DNA from: Dasyornis broadbenti
Lineage: Eukaryota > Chordata > Aves > Passeriformes > Dasyornithidae
Direction: 5' to 3'
Length of the DNA: 64,000 nucleotides
Assembly (NCBI GenBank): GCA_013397935.1
Contig: VZRN01000753.1
Coordinates: forward strand, 2,185,259 to 2,249,258
Below are positions 41,188 to 52,208 of this stretch, piece after piece. Below the pieces are notes generated by a model that was given only the letters and a program-made list of their open reading frames with translations, did no database searches and had not been told where the DNA came from. How positions within the stretch are numbered: the first letter of the stretch is position 1; each line of letters starts with the position of its first letter. The position numbers were made by a program, and so were the translations under genes.

Positions 41188-41983
41188 TCAGGGCTTATTT
41201 CTGCAGAGCCAGCTGACACTACTTGTTCAGCAAAAAAAGGAATCTTACAAAAGGCAGCAGCGCACTGTGGAAATTTTTTTTGTGGTCAGCAACTAGAATT
41301 CATGATTTTCTGAGTTTCTGACTGCAAAGGGCAGACTCCCACAATTCCAAATCCCTGTTCAGATACTGCTAAAATTGCACCTGCATAAAATTTATGCTGG
41401 TATGTAGAATTTACTCATGTTTTCTCATGGAAATTCCTGGGAGCACTTCATTAAAAGACTGACAAACTCTGAAATATTCAGTTTGAGACTCCTTTACACT
41501 CAGTGGGTCAACTGAAGAGACAATGTCTGAAGAAAGGAGACTGAGGAAGATAAAGGAAGTCTTTAACTGGAACGTTACTGGCACATTCAAGGATCCAGAA
41601 GAAAGGCAAGTTATAAAGCAGCTTTGCTACTGATTATTTGATTTTCAATTCCAGATCTTTTTGTGGACATTTCAGCATCTAATAATAATAATAATGATAC
41701 CCTTGTCACCAAGGCAATGGCAGGAACACTGCTAGTTCAAGTTTGGCCTCTTGAAAAAGCCTTCAGGAAAGTTGCTCTGCAGATCACCCAATTCATTAAA
41801 TTAATGCTTTGTTGGCTGGAGTTAAAGTTTGAGTCAAGCAAAACAAAAGCCTGGGTTTCAGAATACATATACCCTGTCAAATTGCATTTATCAAGATAAG
41901 GGTTATTAAAATCTTTTTTCTCTTGTGTGAATGAAATTGTAAGCTTGAAATGTCACTGAAGATTTATTAATCTGATACTCTTT

Positions 41984-42063
41984 CTGATAAGGGCAAAGAA
42001 ATAGAAAGGGCAAAGAAAAAGAAATATTTCTTGTAGCCTGATAAGGGCTACAAGAAATAGAAA
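41984..42063 (+). repeat. nested direct repeats around a 14-bp perfect hairpin
   Basis: CTGATAAGGGC occurs at 41984 and again at 42038. GGGCAAAGAAA occurs at 41991 and at 42008. AAGAAATAGAAA also occurs twice. Between them, TATTTCTTGTAGCC (42025-42038) is followed by a 7-base loop and its exact reverse complement GGCTACAAGAAATA (42046-42059). The overlap of direct and inverted copies suggests local template switching during replication rather than a transposon. Confidence 0.93.
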
Positions 42064-43600
42064 ATATGAATAAGGCAATTTATCAGTGGACATTGTGCAA
42101 CCAAAAGATTCAAGCCACACAAAGCAACACTACAGTTATACATCGATTTTAGAACACTGCCATCTACAATACATGGTCAAAGTTTGAGAGCCGTGCAGAA
42201 AAATGTCTGCAATTTTCAAAAAATGAAACAAACTTGAATTTTCAAAATGTAAGCTGAGAAACACTTTTTCTAGAAAGTAGATGGAAGCCTAATGTGAAAA
42301 CTGGTCCTGTGCTAGAGTATAAAATGTGTGCAGGGAGAGCGATCAGCAGGATAACCAGTGTTTTCAGCTGAGGTGACAGGGCCTGAACTAACCAGAAAAA
42401 TTGTTGTTTAAACCCTTTTTCCCTGTTCCTGTGCCTGCTACCATTAGAACATGTCCACAGTGCGGAGGAGAAAGAGTGAAGAGAGCTTCACGAATATTCT
42501 GGGTCCAACAGACCGTGTTAAAGCTTCCTGTTTGTTAACTCCATGTGATGAACGAGACAAATAAACACATTTCACTGCTTAACATGAGCGAGCAAACTCT
42601 GCCTAAGTCACAGTTTTGGCTCTGTGAGCTCCCAATACAGGCAGCAGTCAGTGAGTTAAACTTCCAGCACTCCTGAGAGAGGGGAGACAACACCGAACTC
42701 AAAAACAGGCTTAAAGCCAGGCTCATGCTCACTGTGCCAGCTCTCACCAGAACATCTGCACTCGTACAAAAAAACAGCCACAGGCAACAGACTTGTTCCT
42801 TCCAAAGGGCTTTCCTCACAGCAGGGAGGAAACTCTAAGACAGAACCTGGCCATGACGCTTCCCCTCCTGCTGCTGGACTTCTGCTTTTAGTCAGACTCC
42901 TCTGGTAGAACTAATTCCCTTCGGATGAGGTCACTCCGAGACAGCTTGTGCTTGCTTCCTTGGAAAAGACCTGGGGGAGTGAATTAGCTCACCAGGCTTT
43001 CAGACCTGCACAGAGAACTCGTCAGAGAGCTGGCAGCAAAAAAGGCCATTTGTGCTGAGACTCCAACCTTCAGTTGCATACAGTATAGTTTACAATGACT
43101 TTCTGATTGGAACAGATTTATACATGGGTACAGATACACATGTCTATTTTATATATGTTTGACTTCTAATGATAACATTAATAACAATAAAGATTAAAAT
43201 GATAATTCAGAGCCCATGTAGTACATGTGTGACTTGAAATGACTTTAGTTAACACACAGTCTACTGATTTTTTTAACTCACAAAATAACGAATCATTAAG
43301 TAGTATTTTTTCGTATCACCGTTTACAATTCTTCAATATTTCCACTGAAAATATTTTCACTTGAAATTGAGATTTATTAGCCAGAATTTAGTTTTCCTAT
43401 GAGACTCTCTTGAGTGGGAGTTAGTTTTGCAGCAATTAAGGTGTTTGAAAGCACTACCTATTTAGAAAGTGATTAGTTGTACCTTACCTCTTTCTCAGAA
43501 AGCCTTATGTACAAAATATACCAGTTAAGAAAAATCTGTCTTGCATTTTTCTAAGAATATAGCAGGACCCAGTTAATCTGCCATGATTTCATTAACAGCT

Positions 43601-43608
43601 CAACTTAC
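43601..43608 (-). other. SPOCK1: splice donor after the Kazal-end exon
   Basis: Minus-strand sequence is AAGACTG|GTAAGTTG, a near-consensus donor. The final exonic G pairs in phase with the CT opening the next exon to make Ala. Confidence 0.9.
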
Positions 43609-43723
43609 CAGTCTTCTCCATCTTGTGTTTTAAACTTTCAGGTCCTGGAAGGCAGGGACAGGGCCCTTCACATCGAGCTGTGATGGTTTTGCCAGAAGTA
43701 CATGCATGAAACTCCATCTTGCA
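43609..43723 (-). CDS. SPOCK1: SPOCK1 internal exon: end of Kazal module and linker
   Basis: Coding exon of testican-1, a secreted heparan/chondroitin sulfate proteoglycan of the extracellular matrix in the SPARC family. Read on the minus strand it gives 38 codons plus one base. It starts CKMEFHACTSGK, continues through CEGPCPCLPGPES and ends KHKMEKT. Cysteines fall at exon residues 1, 8, 18, 22 and 24, the spacing of the second half of the testican Kazal/follistatin-like module. From memory, human testican-1 has CKLEFHACSTGK and GPCPCLPEPEPPKHKAERS here, so the match is strong and differs mainly in the linker. The exon is bounded by TTCTAG upstream and GTAAGTTG downstream. It starts in phase 0 and ends with a single G, which completes an Ala codon with the CT that opens the exon at 4521. 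SPOCK2 and SPOCK3 fit less well. The exon for the first half of the Kazal module lies outside the window. Confidence 0.93.
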
Positions 43724-43740
43724 CTAGAAGCATAAAAAAT
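43724..43740 (-). other. SPOCK1: splice acceptor of the Kazal-end exon
   Basis: Minus-strand sequence is ATTTTTTATGCTTCTAG directly before TGCAAGATG. The pyrimidine tract is short and interrupted, but the AG sits exactly at the start of the conserved Cys-Lys codons. Confidence 0.87.
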
Positions 43741-45078
43741 TGGAAGAATACTAATTAGGACAAGATATAAAATAGCAGGTGTGGATTAAATAAGAAATTG
43801 CATTATCAGTAATGGCACTAAGTAGATAGTGAAACTTCACTCTCTTTTGCAATACCTTTATAACATAACATTGGCCATTCCTAGCCTTTGTTTTTTGCAT
43901 TACAGACATTTTAGTTCTGACTTTCCTCCAAGAGCTTTGTGTCTGTGTAGTTGTCTTCTCTTCAGTGACTGCCCCATGGGTATTCCCCCATTCTGTGTCC
44001 AGCAGCACCAGTGGCTGGAGATTGGACTAATGTACTAATAAAATGAAGTAAAAGAAAACAGCACAGGGCAGCAGAAACACAAATATTCCCATTGGTGTGA
44101 TACCTAATGAACTGAATTCAGTTCCATTTTTTGTCTTCTTCAAGCACTGCTCTTACCAGACTAGAATCCAAGGGCTTTTGATACGCAGGGGAGTGTTGCC
44201 TGTGGTGCCCAGGCTGGCCCTCTTCCCTTCGGGGGTTGCCCCCTGCCAAGGAAAATGGCAATGCTGGGCTGTAAAATCCCTTTGATCTGAGTTTTATTAA
44301 AGACTAATTCTATGATTCATTTAAAAGCAGGCCAACATGTTTACACAGTGGGACACGATGTGTTTTGACACAGCTGAAGGACACAGAGCCTGAGACCATG
44401 GTGTTACCATGGAGGATGCAGTGGGCAACGAATGCTCACTGAGCAACAGCCACTGCTGGAACCCACAGCACCATCCTTTGTTATTCTGGTACAGTGGAAG
44501 CCAAGAGAACAGGGCAGGATGTTGTTACAAGATAAACACCTCCTGCTTTGAAAGTATTGCAAATATCTTGGCTTTGCCTGCGTTTGTTTTTGTTAAAAGG
44601 GCTCATCTTTGCCCAGGCTTTAATCTAGCAGCAGGAGACCATTATCCTGTGCCTACATCCCATTCTGTTGACATTCTCTCCCTGCCATCCTCAACTTCAA
44701 TGCATTAGGGTGATTCTGTGCTCTCTGTGATGCCCTGCCCTGCTCATTTAGGAAACGCATGGCCACACACAAACATGTGCAAGCTTAGCTTGCATTTTAC
44801 ACCAGTTTCTCACAAGACTGAAGGGAATATATGTACTTATTTTTCAACTGCTCTCTCCATAAATACACTTTGCACAGACCACAAGGACAAAAGAGAGTAC
44901 ATCAGAGGGAAAGAGAAGGGGAGAAAGGAGAACACTCTCTGAGTGCAGTCCTGAAGGCAACGACTTTCTGCAGCATATTCTGATAGTCAATGTGTTATTG
45001 AGAACACAGGCATAAATCTTCTTCCTGCAGCTGGAGTTGATCATTTAATCCCTTACAGAACATCAATTACTTACATAT

Positions 45079-45096
45079 TTTATTATGCATAATAAA
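45079..45096. repeat. 18-bp perfect palindrome TTTATTATGCATAATAAA
   Basis: The sequence equals its own reverse complement and is centred on ATGCAT. It sits in a very AT-rich block (about 45061-45130) with several TAAT/ATTA cores, so it could be a dimeric POU/homeodomain site or simply AT-rich chance. Confidence 0.9.
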
Positions 45097-46993
45097 TGTA
45101 AATTATGTATCTAAGCATTAGCAATTATGCTTCAAATACCAACCTTTAAGATGGCACAGCCTATTTCAAGCCCATTATCACATGCAGTTAAGAAAAAAAG
45201 AACTTTATACTTAGAAACAGCAAGGCAAGTTTTTCCTCAGCTTTCCATATGATTGATAAAAATGACAACGAAAAAGCTAAACATAAACCAGAAAAAGAAA
45301 CTGCTTAAAAGGGTTCTATTATCTGAGGGCAAGAAGGAGAGGTCAGCTTGACGATCACAATGGTACAGTCACATGTGAGTAAGTTTACACCCATGATTAA
45401 CCACATTATATACCCACCATGCTTGTTTGGGATGTTTGGTGCTGGGGGATGAAGATTAATGAACTCCATCATTTTAATATTAAATTAGGATAATAGTAAT
45501 TACTTTTCAACACCTAATCACTGTATGTAGGACTTTGTACCTTCACTAAAGGAAAACATAGAGATATCTTACTTTCCATGTGATTGTGTGCTTACTCACT
45601 GTAATAACCTACACGAGTAGCTCAACTTTGGATTTAATGACATTGCCTAAGCCTCACTAAGTGATATTCAGAGGCACAGTGGCCACAGAGGATGTCTTGT
45701 GGAGCAATAATGACTTTTTTTGACTATTCTGCCACTGGATCTACAGTCTATAAGGACCCTGCTGGCTTTCTCCAGACCATGGACAATAGAATGATACACA
45801 GCCATTGGAAAAACTCTCAGCTTTCACACCGAAGGGACATTACACTTTTTGCAGACATGAGTCACAAAGCTCCTTGCAGTGATTGTGCACGGGACTCGGT
45901 GGGAGCAGCTTCACAGTTTGGGGCTGGTCCCTCTCATTTCAGGGGACTCATTTTGCCAGTGATAGGATTGGATATGCCTTGAGTCTCTGCTGAGCTGCTC
46001 TGATAGAGCTCCCTGGGTCTTGCAAGCTTTGTATTTTTCTGCTGCCTCCCTGGTGTGTGAACTGCATTTGTTTACTCTGAACCCCAAGGCCCACATAAAC
46101 ATCTCTAAACTATTTTACTGCAAATGGAAAAGCAGCTCTGTTATTTGTTGCTAAATGTATATGGAGATCAATAAAATATATGAGGGGAGAAATGGTTGAA
46201 CATATTCATGGAAAATTCATAAATTAATTTATTCAACTAAGATGTGGGAAATTACTGCAGAGTGTGTTTTGGTTAAAGTGTTCCCCTGAGAATCCACTAC
46301 TCGTATAATGATTCCCTCTTTATTGTCAGTGAATCTACAGCAATGTGTTTTGCATAAGCATTCACATTTGAGGGAGAAAGAAATAGCTACATAAAATTTA
46401 TTCCTAGCTATTTTATTCTTGTCTGCTAGTCTCCAGCCTCCAGTCCTTGCTAGAGGAGAATCTAGATTTTTTGTTAATGATGTAATAAAACAGCGTATCT
46501 CTGCCTTTATACTGGCTTTCAACTTCTGGCAGCCAGGTTTTGATCTAACCTGCAAGTAAGTAATCTTGTTGAGTAGGTTACTGTGATCTTTTCTGCGAGG
46601 GTGTATGTTTGACTAATGAATGTTTTCATGGACAGCTTGGTACAGCCCAGTGCATTAATGCCGTGAAGAGCTTTGCATCCTGACACAAGGAACTCATGGA
46701 TTTGCTTAAAACACAGCCAGGTACAGCAGCACATCCTAGCCCTGACAGCACCGTTCAGTGGCAAAGCAGGAACTGAGAACCTGCTGCAGGTGCCCCAGGG
46801 GGCCTGGGACATCCTGTGTGCCCAGCATTGCTCCTGTTCATAGGGCACAGCCAGGACAGACAGAGCACTTCACAGGATCCTGGGTAATCTCACAGCCTCC
46901 TAAAACTCCAGGGAAGGGGAGGAGAGAGCACACTTTATCCAGGGGTCCCTCAAGAGAGGCTCTCCCAGACCTCTCTTTGGCTTTAGTGCATCA

Positions 46994-47052
46994 AATCACA
47001 GAGTACCCTGAATTGGAAGGGACCCACAAGGATCGTCAAAGACCAACTCCTG
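46994..47052 (-). mobile_element. CR1 LINE 3' end fragment, minus orientation
   Basis: The plus strand reads ATCACAGAGTACCCTGAATT, GGAAGGGACCCACAAGGATC and then CCAACTCCTG. This is the reverse complement of the 3' end of a CR1 subfamily common in birds. The element's 3' end is on the left, so it lies in the SPOCK1 sense orientation. Only about 60 bp survives; similarity stops after CTCCTG. Confidence 0.88.
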
Positions 47053-48064
47053 ATTGATTCATGAGTCAAAAATCTATAAGAGAAAATTTCTTATAGTCAT
47101 GCTACTACAGGAGAAAGTGTTAGGCTCCAAACTTCTGTTGCTTCTATTATTAATTTAATGTGAATTAAACAGGAGGGTATGCAGGAATTAGCAGACAATA
47201 TACATGACAAAGATAAACATGAAGTCATGTTGGAGAAAGAGTGAACACTGAAACAGCAGGTTAAATTCTATAGTATACTAATTAAATGTTAAACTCCTGA
47301 GATATTACATCTTATTAATGACAGTGCCTCCAAGCCTCTGTTGTTGAACAGTACTCTTGCCTGGAAGACACTGCATTTTTAGCACCCTACAGCTTTTTAC
47401 ATTTTCACCAAGAATGATTTCAGTGCAGTGTTTGTTTTATGGTGCCTCTTTTGTTCACTCACAGTATGTCTCTTCGAAACTACACATACGAATAACAAAA
47501 GCTCATTATTTTCTACCTTATCTTTTACCCAGTACCTGCCACAGGCAGAAGCTAAAATTTCCAAAAAATTATAGGATGCATATATTTTCAGTCCAGAGTT
47601 TCTTGATATCAGTACTGTTTGCTACCTATCTGTCTTAGCAGATAATTAGAATCCATTGGAATTCAGACACCCCTTTGAGAGGGGTTGTTTGTTTACAAGC
47701 TTTAGAGCAGTGCTTGCCATTCCTTCCTTAGCTGGGACTCTTATCACTATTTTCTTTATAAGCCTCTGCTTCCAGTTTTCCTCAGATGGAAAAAAAAAAA
47801 TACTGTATTTGGAACATACTCAGATTAAGTGTGGGGTTTTTTAAACTTGTCATAACAAAAAAAAAGGTTCAGTATCTTTTCTACAAATGCCAAAAGAAAT
47901 GTCCTATGGTACACTCCCATTGCATCCTGCTGAACACATACATTAAGTTTTAAAGGGAATTCTCCAAACTTTTCAGGCTCTGTAAAACCCGAAATCCTGA
48001 AATCAGGATTGAAAGACAGCAGTCAACCACATGAATTCATGTTCATTGAAAAGCAGACACTAAT

Positions 48065-48430
48065 GTGAAGTCTTTCCATGAGTCTCAGATTCCGGGCTGT
48101 GTGACAGGGTTGTGTGGTGCTCTAGCACTTCCCCTCCCTGCCATGCGTTCTGCTGCCTCTGCTGCTCCACAAAGCAGAGCCCCACTGTCCTGGGTGTTGG
48201 GAAGGAGAAGGGCTACCCTGGGACATGGTGCTCTGTGCCTCAGGGTGGGCACTGACAATATGGGCTGAGCTCTGTCCCCAGGGCTGACCGCTTGGGCAGC
48301 TTTTCTGTTGGCATTGGTGGCTATTCCACGGCCAGACCAGCACTGCTGGTAGCTGGTGCAAGCATCTCATTTCCCTGGGCAGCCCTCTGTGCACAGGCCT
48401 CCTGCCCTGCATGTGCACTGCTCCTGGATG
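48065..48430. other. GC-richer patch in the intron
   Basis: About 370 bp is visibly richer in G and C than its surroundings (runs such as CCCCTCCCTGCC and GGGCAGCC), with open frames on both strands (48065-48268 plus, 48122-48418 minus). CpG is sparse, so it is not a promoter-type CpG island. No protein family was recognised in either frame. It may be an old repeat or an unrecognised exon; neither is supported. Confidence 0.4.
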
Positions 48431-51400
48431 GGACTGGTTTGTGCTATTGCAATTAAAATAAAAGGGAGACTGGGAGAAAACAATTGTGATAAAAACTCAC
48501 CTTTTTTTTTTCCTATTAGAATACCTACCAGGTGAGCACACAGCACTTAATCTTTGCAATATAAGCTGCACAAAGATATCTTAAAATCTTGGAGCTCTAA
48601 TTAGGAGCTCTGATCTCCTTATATATACATATACATAGTTGGTGTTGATATTAATGGGGGTTATGCATGCATACCAGTGGTGGAATAAACTCTAATTAAC
48701 ACAACCAATCTATTGTGTAAATACATATTAAAACCTTTTTAAAATGTGTGCTAGCTCTAGCTTTGAAGCATATGTTATACCTGATAGGCTCAGAAATTCC
48801 CCTCTCTGCAAGGAGTGACATGAAAGACCTTATTATATCTCAGGTAAACAACAAATATTTGAGAACATCTCTCACTGCACACTTAGCTGACAGGCTGGTG
48901 GTTCATAATCTGCTAGAAAAAGAGAACAGCTTCTAGGTGGAGGGTCAAGAAGCGAGAGACCAGGTTCCAAGCCACTGATATTAAATAGGCTGAATGGATT
49001 TATGCAACCCAATGCAGTAACACCAAAAGGTCTCACTCTGCAGAGCTCCAGGGACCAGAAATTGCTCCAAACTGCACAGCTCTGCCCTCTGCAACCCTGC
49101 AGCTCTAATGAGGGAGCGCTGCAGGACTTGGCCCTCCAGGTAAATTTACCAGGGAACAGAAGGAAAGCATGAGACCCCAGCAATCTTTAAATATCAGGAT
49201 AGGCCAGGAGGTCACGTCAGCAACTGCAAGTGCTCCCAGCACATGGCTCAGGTCCCTGAGATTAGGCTTGCCAGTTTTAAGATTTTAATATGTAACCACA
49301 TTATTATTTTTTTTTTATATAATTTTAAAATTTTTAGCTGCTTTTTTTGTTAGATCCCAGCCACATAAAATCAGAAAGTTACATGTTTTTCAGTATTACA
49401 GCATAAGTTAAACAACCAAGTACCATCTTCATAGCAACTGGAAAGTCAGAAGGTTCATCTTCCCAGAAGAAACAATTGATTCTTGGGCTTCAGAAAAGAA
49501 CAAGCTGAGTTGCAACTGGCAGCAATCATGCAATTCAGGATGGCATTAACTGCACATTTTCTGACTCTGGATTATAATTAGAACTGTGCACACCTCTCTA
49601 AAAATAAGCTTCAACTTCTCAGGAGAAGAAGAGAAGGTGCTCCTTCTTTTCATCAGCTAAAGACAAAGAGTGATTTTAGAAAACATAGAGCCTGATTGTT
49701 CTGTAGAGGGTCAGCTCTGCTCCTAAAGAGAGTCCATGTGTTAATAAATCAATAAGGAAATAAAAAGAATAAAAATCATGAGGTAAATATTAAAGATTCA
49801 TTTAAAAAAAAAGAAAAAAGAAGAACCATTTTCCAAACTGAATGATGGCTGAAGAGTCTGTAGGATGACTGCTTGTAGGCATGTGGAACCATCTCAGTGT
49901 TTGATTGGCAGGGCTGCAAACCAAGCAAATGATCTTGTACGTGTGTTGCTGCAAACTGCACTTACGGACAGAGCAGAATCAGATAATTTGGGGACTTCTG
50001 GACAGACCACTGAAGCACAAAATTCTGTTTTAATACAAAATATATTGCCCTGAGAAACAAATGGCAATCAGCTCAATGTGAAGCAGGAAATTTTTAAAAA
50101 ATGCAGTTAATTGCATGAGCCAGATGATACGGCATTTAAGGTCACAGCACTGGACGTAGAGGTGAAGGACATTCAAGGGACCATTTATTAATGCAATGTG
50201 ACAATGAAAGGAAATGGCTCCCATTCTATGAACAAGCAAGAAAATAGCTCCAGGCACCAGAATCTACTGCATCATAAAGAAAGTGAATTTTTTTTTACAA
50301 ATAATTTAGATGCCAGTTCTGGAAACACCTAGGTCAAGGCGGGGTGTGTGAGCATATCTCAGCTGGTTTATCATCTTGTAAGAAATTCAGGTCCTTATTG
50401 GAGGAGTATAGACCAAACAGAGCTGGAACTTGACACAGAAGAGTCAATTCATAGGTTGAAAATTTGTGCAATGCTGATTTCAACTTTTCCTTCACTGGCT
50501 GATGAGACCTATACAAGTTGAATGGGAAATGAAGACAAAGCACTTCTGTCTCTGTGAATTTTTGAGTCAAAATAAAGACACCCATCCTCTCTTCTGAGAT
50601 TTAACACAAAGTACCAGCCTGGAGTAAATCTGCAAACCACTCTGCTCTCCTCCCATCCTCCTCCTGTTACATTTCATGCAAAGGCTACAGCACTTTGATT
50701 TTGGTGACTTTGCAGATCATTTTTGAGTACCAAGGTCATGCTTACCCTCTGGGCCGTACGAGTTGGTTCCTTGTCCACAAATGCAGGAGCTGATGTGCCG
50801 AGGAGAAGATGCACAGTCACCCATCCCCATATTCTACATTCAGTCACAAAAGCTTTTCCTGTTGCTCAATGTCTACTCCATTCTCTCCCTGCAGGATTTG
50901 CATGACAGGTCACAGATGATGACCATTTTCTAGTTGCACATGGGAGTTTTTGCTTTCTAGTACACTACTGTGCTGTATCTCAAGACATGGACTTTAAAAA
51001 TCACTTTCCTACCATATTTCTTTTCTTTCATTTCTAGATTTATATTGTATTGCTTTTGTCTCTATGAAATTATTCCCTATTCTAACTTCTTATAATCATC
51101 AGCTGAGAGTTCATAGCTAATAGCACTATTCAAAGTGGAACAAAGCTACAATTTTTTCCCTTTTAATAGACCAAAGCCACCTTAGATTAAAAGTAAAGAA
51201 AATCACAGAAAAACAATTGGAGATTTGGAGTGATCGATGCTGCTTGAAATGTACTTGCCATGTAATTGAGATGCATTCTCATTCTCATTCTGCAGCCATT
51301 TACCGATCACATGAGAACGATGATTTGTCATTTTTACTTGCTTCAAATTACTAAAGGCAATTTAATTTCTCTCATGGAGACGACACATCAGATAACGTGA

Positions 51401-52077
51401 ACATAATCAAGAGGTAACGATCTGTGGCGCCGTACACACACTGATACTCCCGTTACCAGCTAAACAACCACCTGCACGTGGCAGAGGGAAGGCAACACAA
51501 GACATTCAGATCGCCAAGCACAGGGTCTCCACCCAGTCAATCACATTATAAACAGAGCAATTCAGCTATGCCATGCCACTACACCAGTTTAGATTTCAGA
51601 TGGGGCAATGTCCCATCTACACGGTCATTCCCATATCCATCTGTCCATACCTGGACCAAAAGCAGCAGCTGGTGACCACTATAAAGGGTAGGCATGCTTG
51701 CTGCAGGCTTTTACGTGATTGGTAGGATGGCAATATCTTAGCATTCTAACAGCCTCTCAATCAACTCTCCCTATCAATCACTAACTGCAAAGTGCTTAGT
51801 ACTATATTTGCAGTTACTTTTGGGATGTCTGATGCCTGACAGGACGTGATTGGGGATGGGATTCTGACCAGTTGTGGCTGTACAGACTGAGAACAGCTCA
51901 ACCCTCTTTCTGATTTATCTAAGTTTTCAAATCAAAGTCCAAGAAAAGTTGCTACTGCACCTGCTTCCCCTCTTGAAATGGTGAATTAGTCTTGAATTTG
52001 TTCTGTACTGTCCATTTCTTCTCTAGCAACCTTGCCACAATTATTTAGTAACAGCTGAAGAGTTGTTTTGCCCACCC

Positions 52078-52208
52078 CTGTTCAAGGCCAGGTTGGATGC
52101 GGCTCTGAGCAGCCTGGTCTAGTGACAGGTGCCCCCACCCATGGAAGGGAGTTGGAATGAGATGCTCTTTACGTTACCGTACAACCCAAATCATTCTGTG
52201 ATTCTGTG
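52078..52208 (+). mobile_element. CR1 LINE 3' end fragment
   Basis: Plus-strand sequence contains TTCAAGGCCAGGTTGGATG, GCCTGGTCTAGTG, then ACAACCCAAATCATTCTGTG and a second ATTCTGTG. This is the 3' untranslated end of avian CR1 with its octamer tail (two copies at 52193-52208). Only about 130 bp is present, as expected for a 5'-truncated CR1 copy. Several mismatches to the usual CR1 wording indicate an old insertion. No clear target-site duplication was seen. It is antisense to SPOCK1. Confidence 0.92.

Larger units (their letters stand above)
4522..43608 (-). other. SPOCK1: SPOCK1 large intron, complete (about 39.1 kb)
   Basis: This intron lies between the two supported exons, with consistent phase-1 splice sites at both ends. 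Long introns are normal for SPOCK1, which is a very large gene in vertebrates. Recognisable content: inverted repeat 6304-6850; tandem duplication 11272-11305; pyrimidine tract near 10848-10870; a 170-codon open stretch in C/T-rich DNA at 18596-19108; a 239-codon minus-strand open stretch at 22558-23277; TTA microsatellite 28621-28696; octamer cluster 29812-29845; direct repeat 37707-37749; CR1 fragment near 41114-41187; hairpin patch 41984-42063. Elsewhere I see only unique-looking AT-leaning DNA with scattered short A/T runs, and no tRNA, rRNA or further exon. Confidence 0.88.

Noticed and set aside
44195..44310. ATTCTATGATTCATTT after a GC-richer stretch, like a CR1 tail
   Set aside because: The bases before it do not match the CR1 3' region, and only one and a half tail units are present.
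50737..50800. Minus-strand ICGQGTNSYGP-like read followed by GGTAAGC, a possible Kazal exon end
   Set aside because: The residues do not match testican, the flanking frame closes quickly and there is no matching acceptor. Judged chance.
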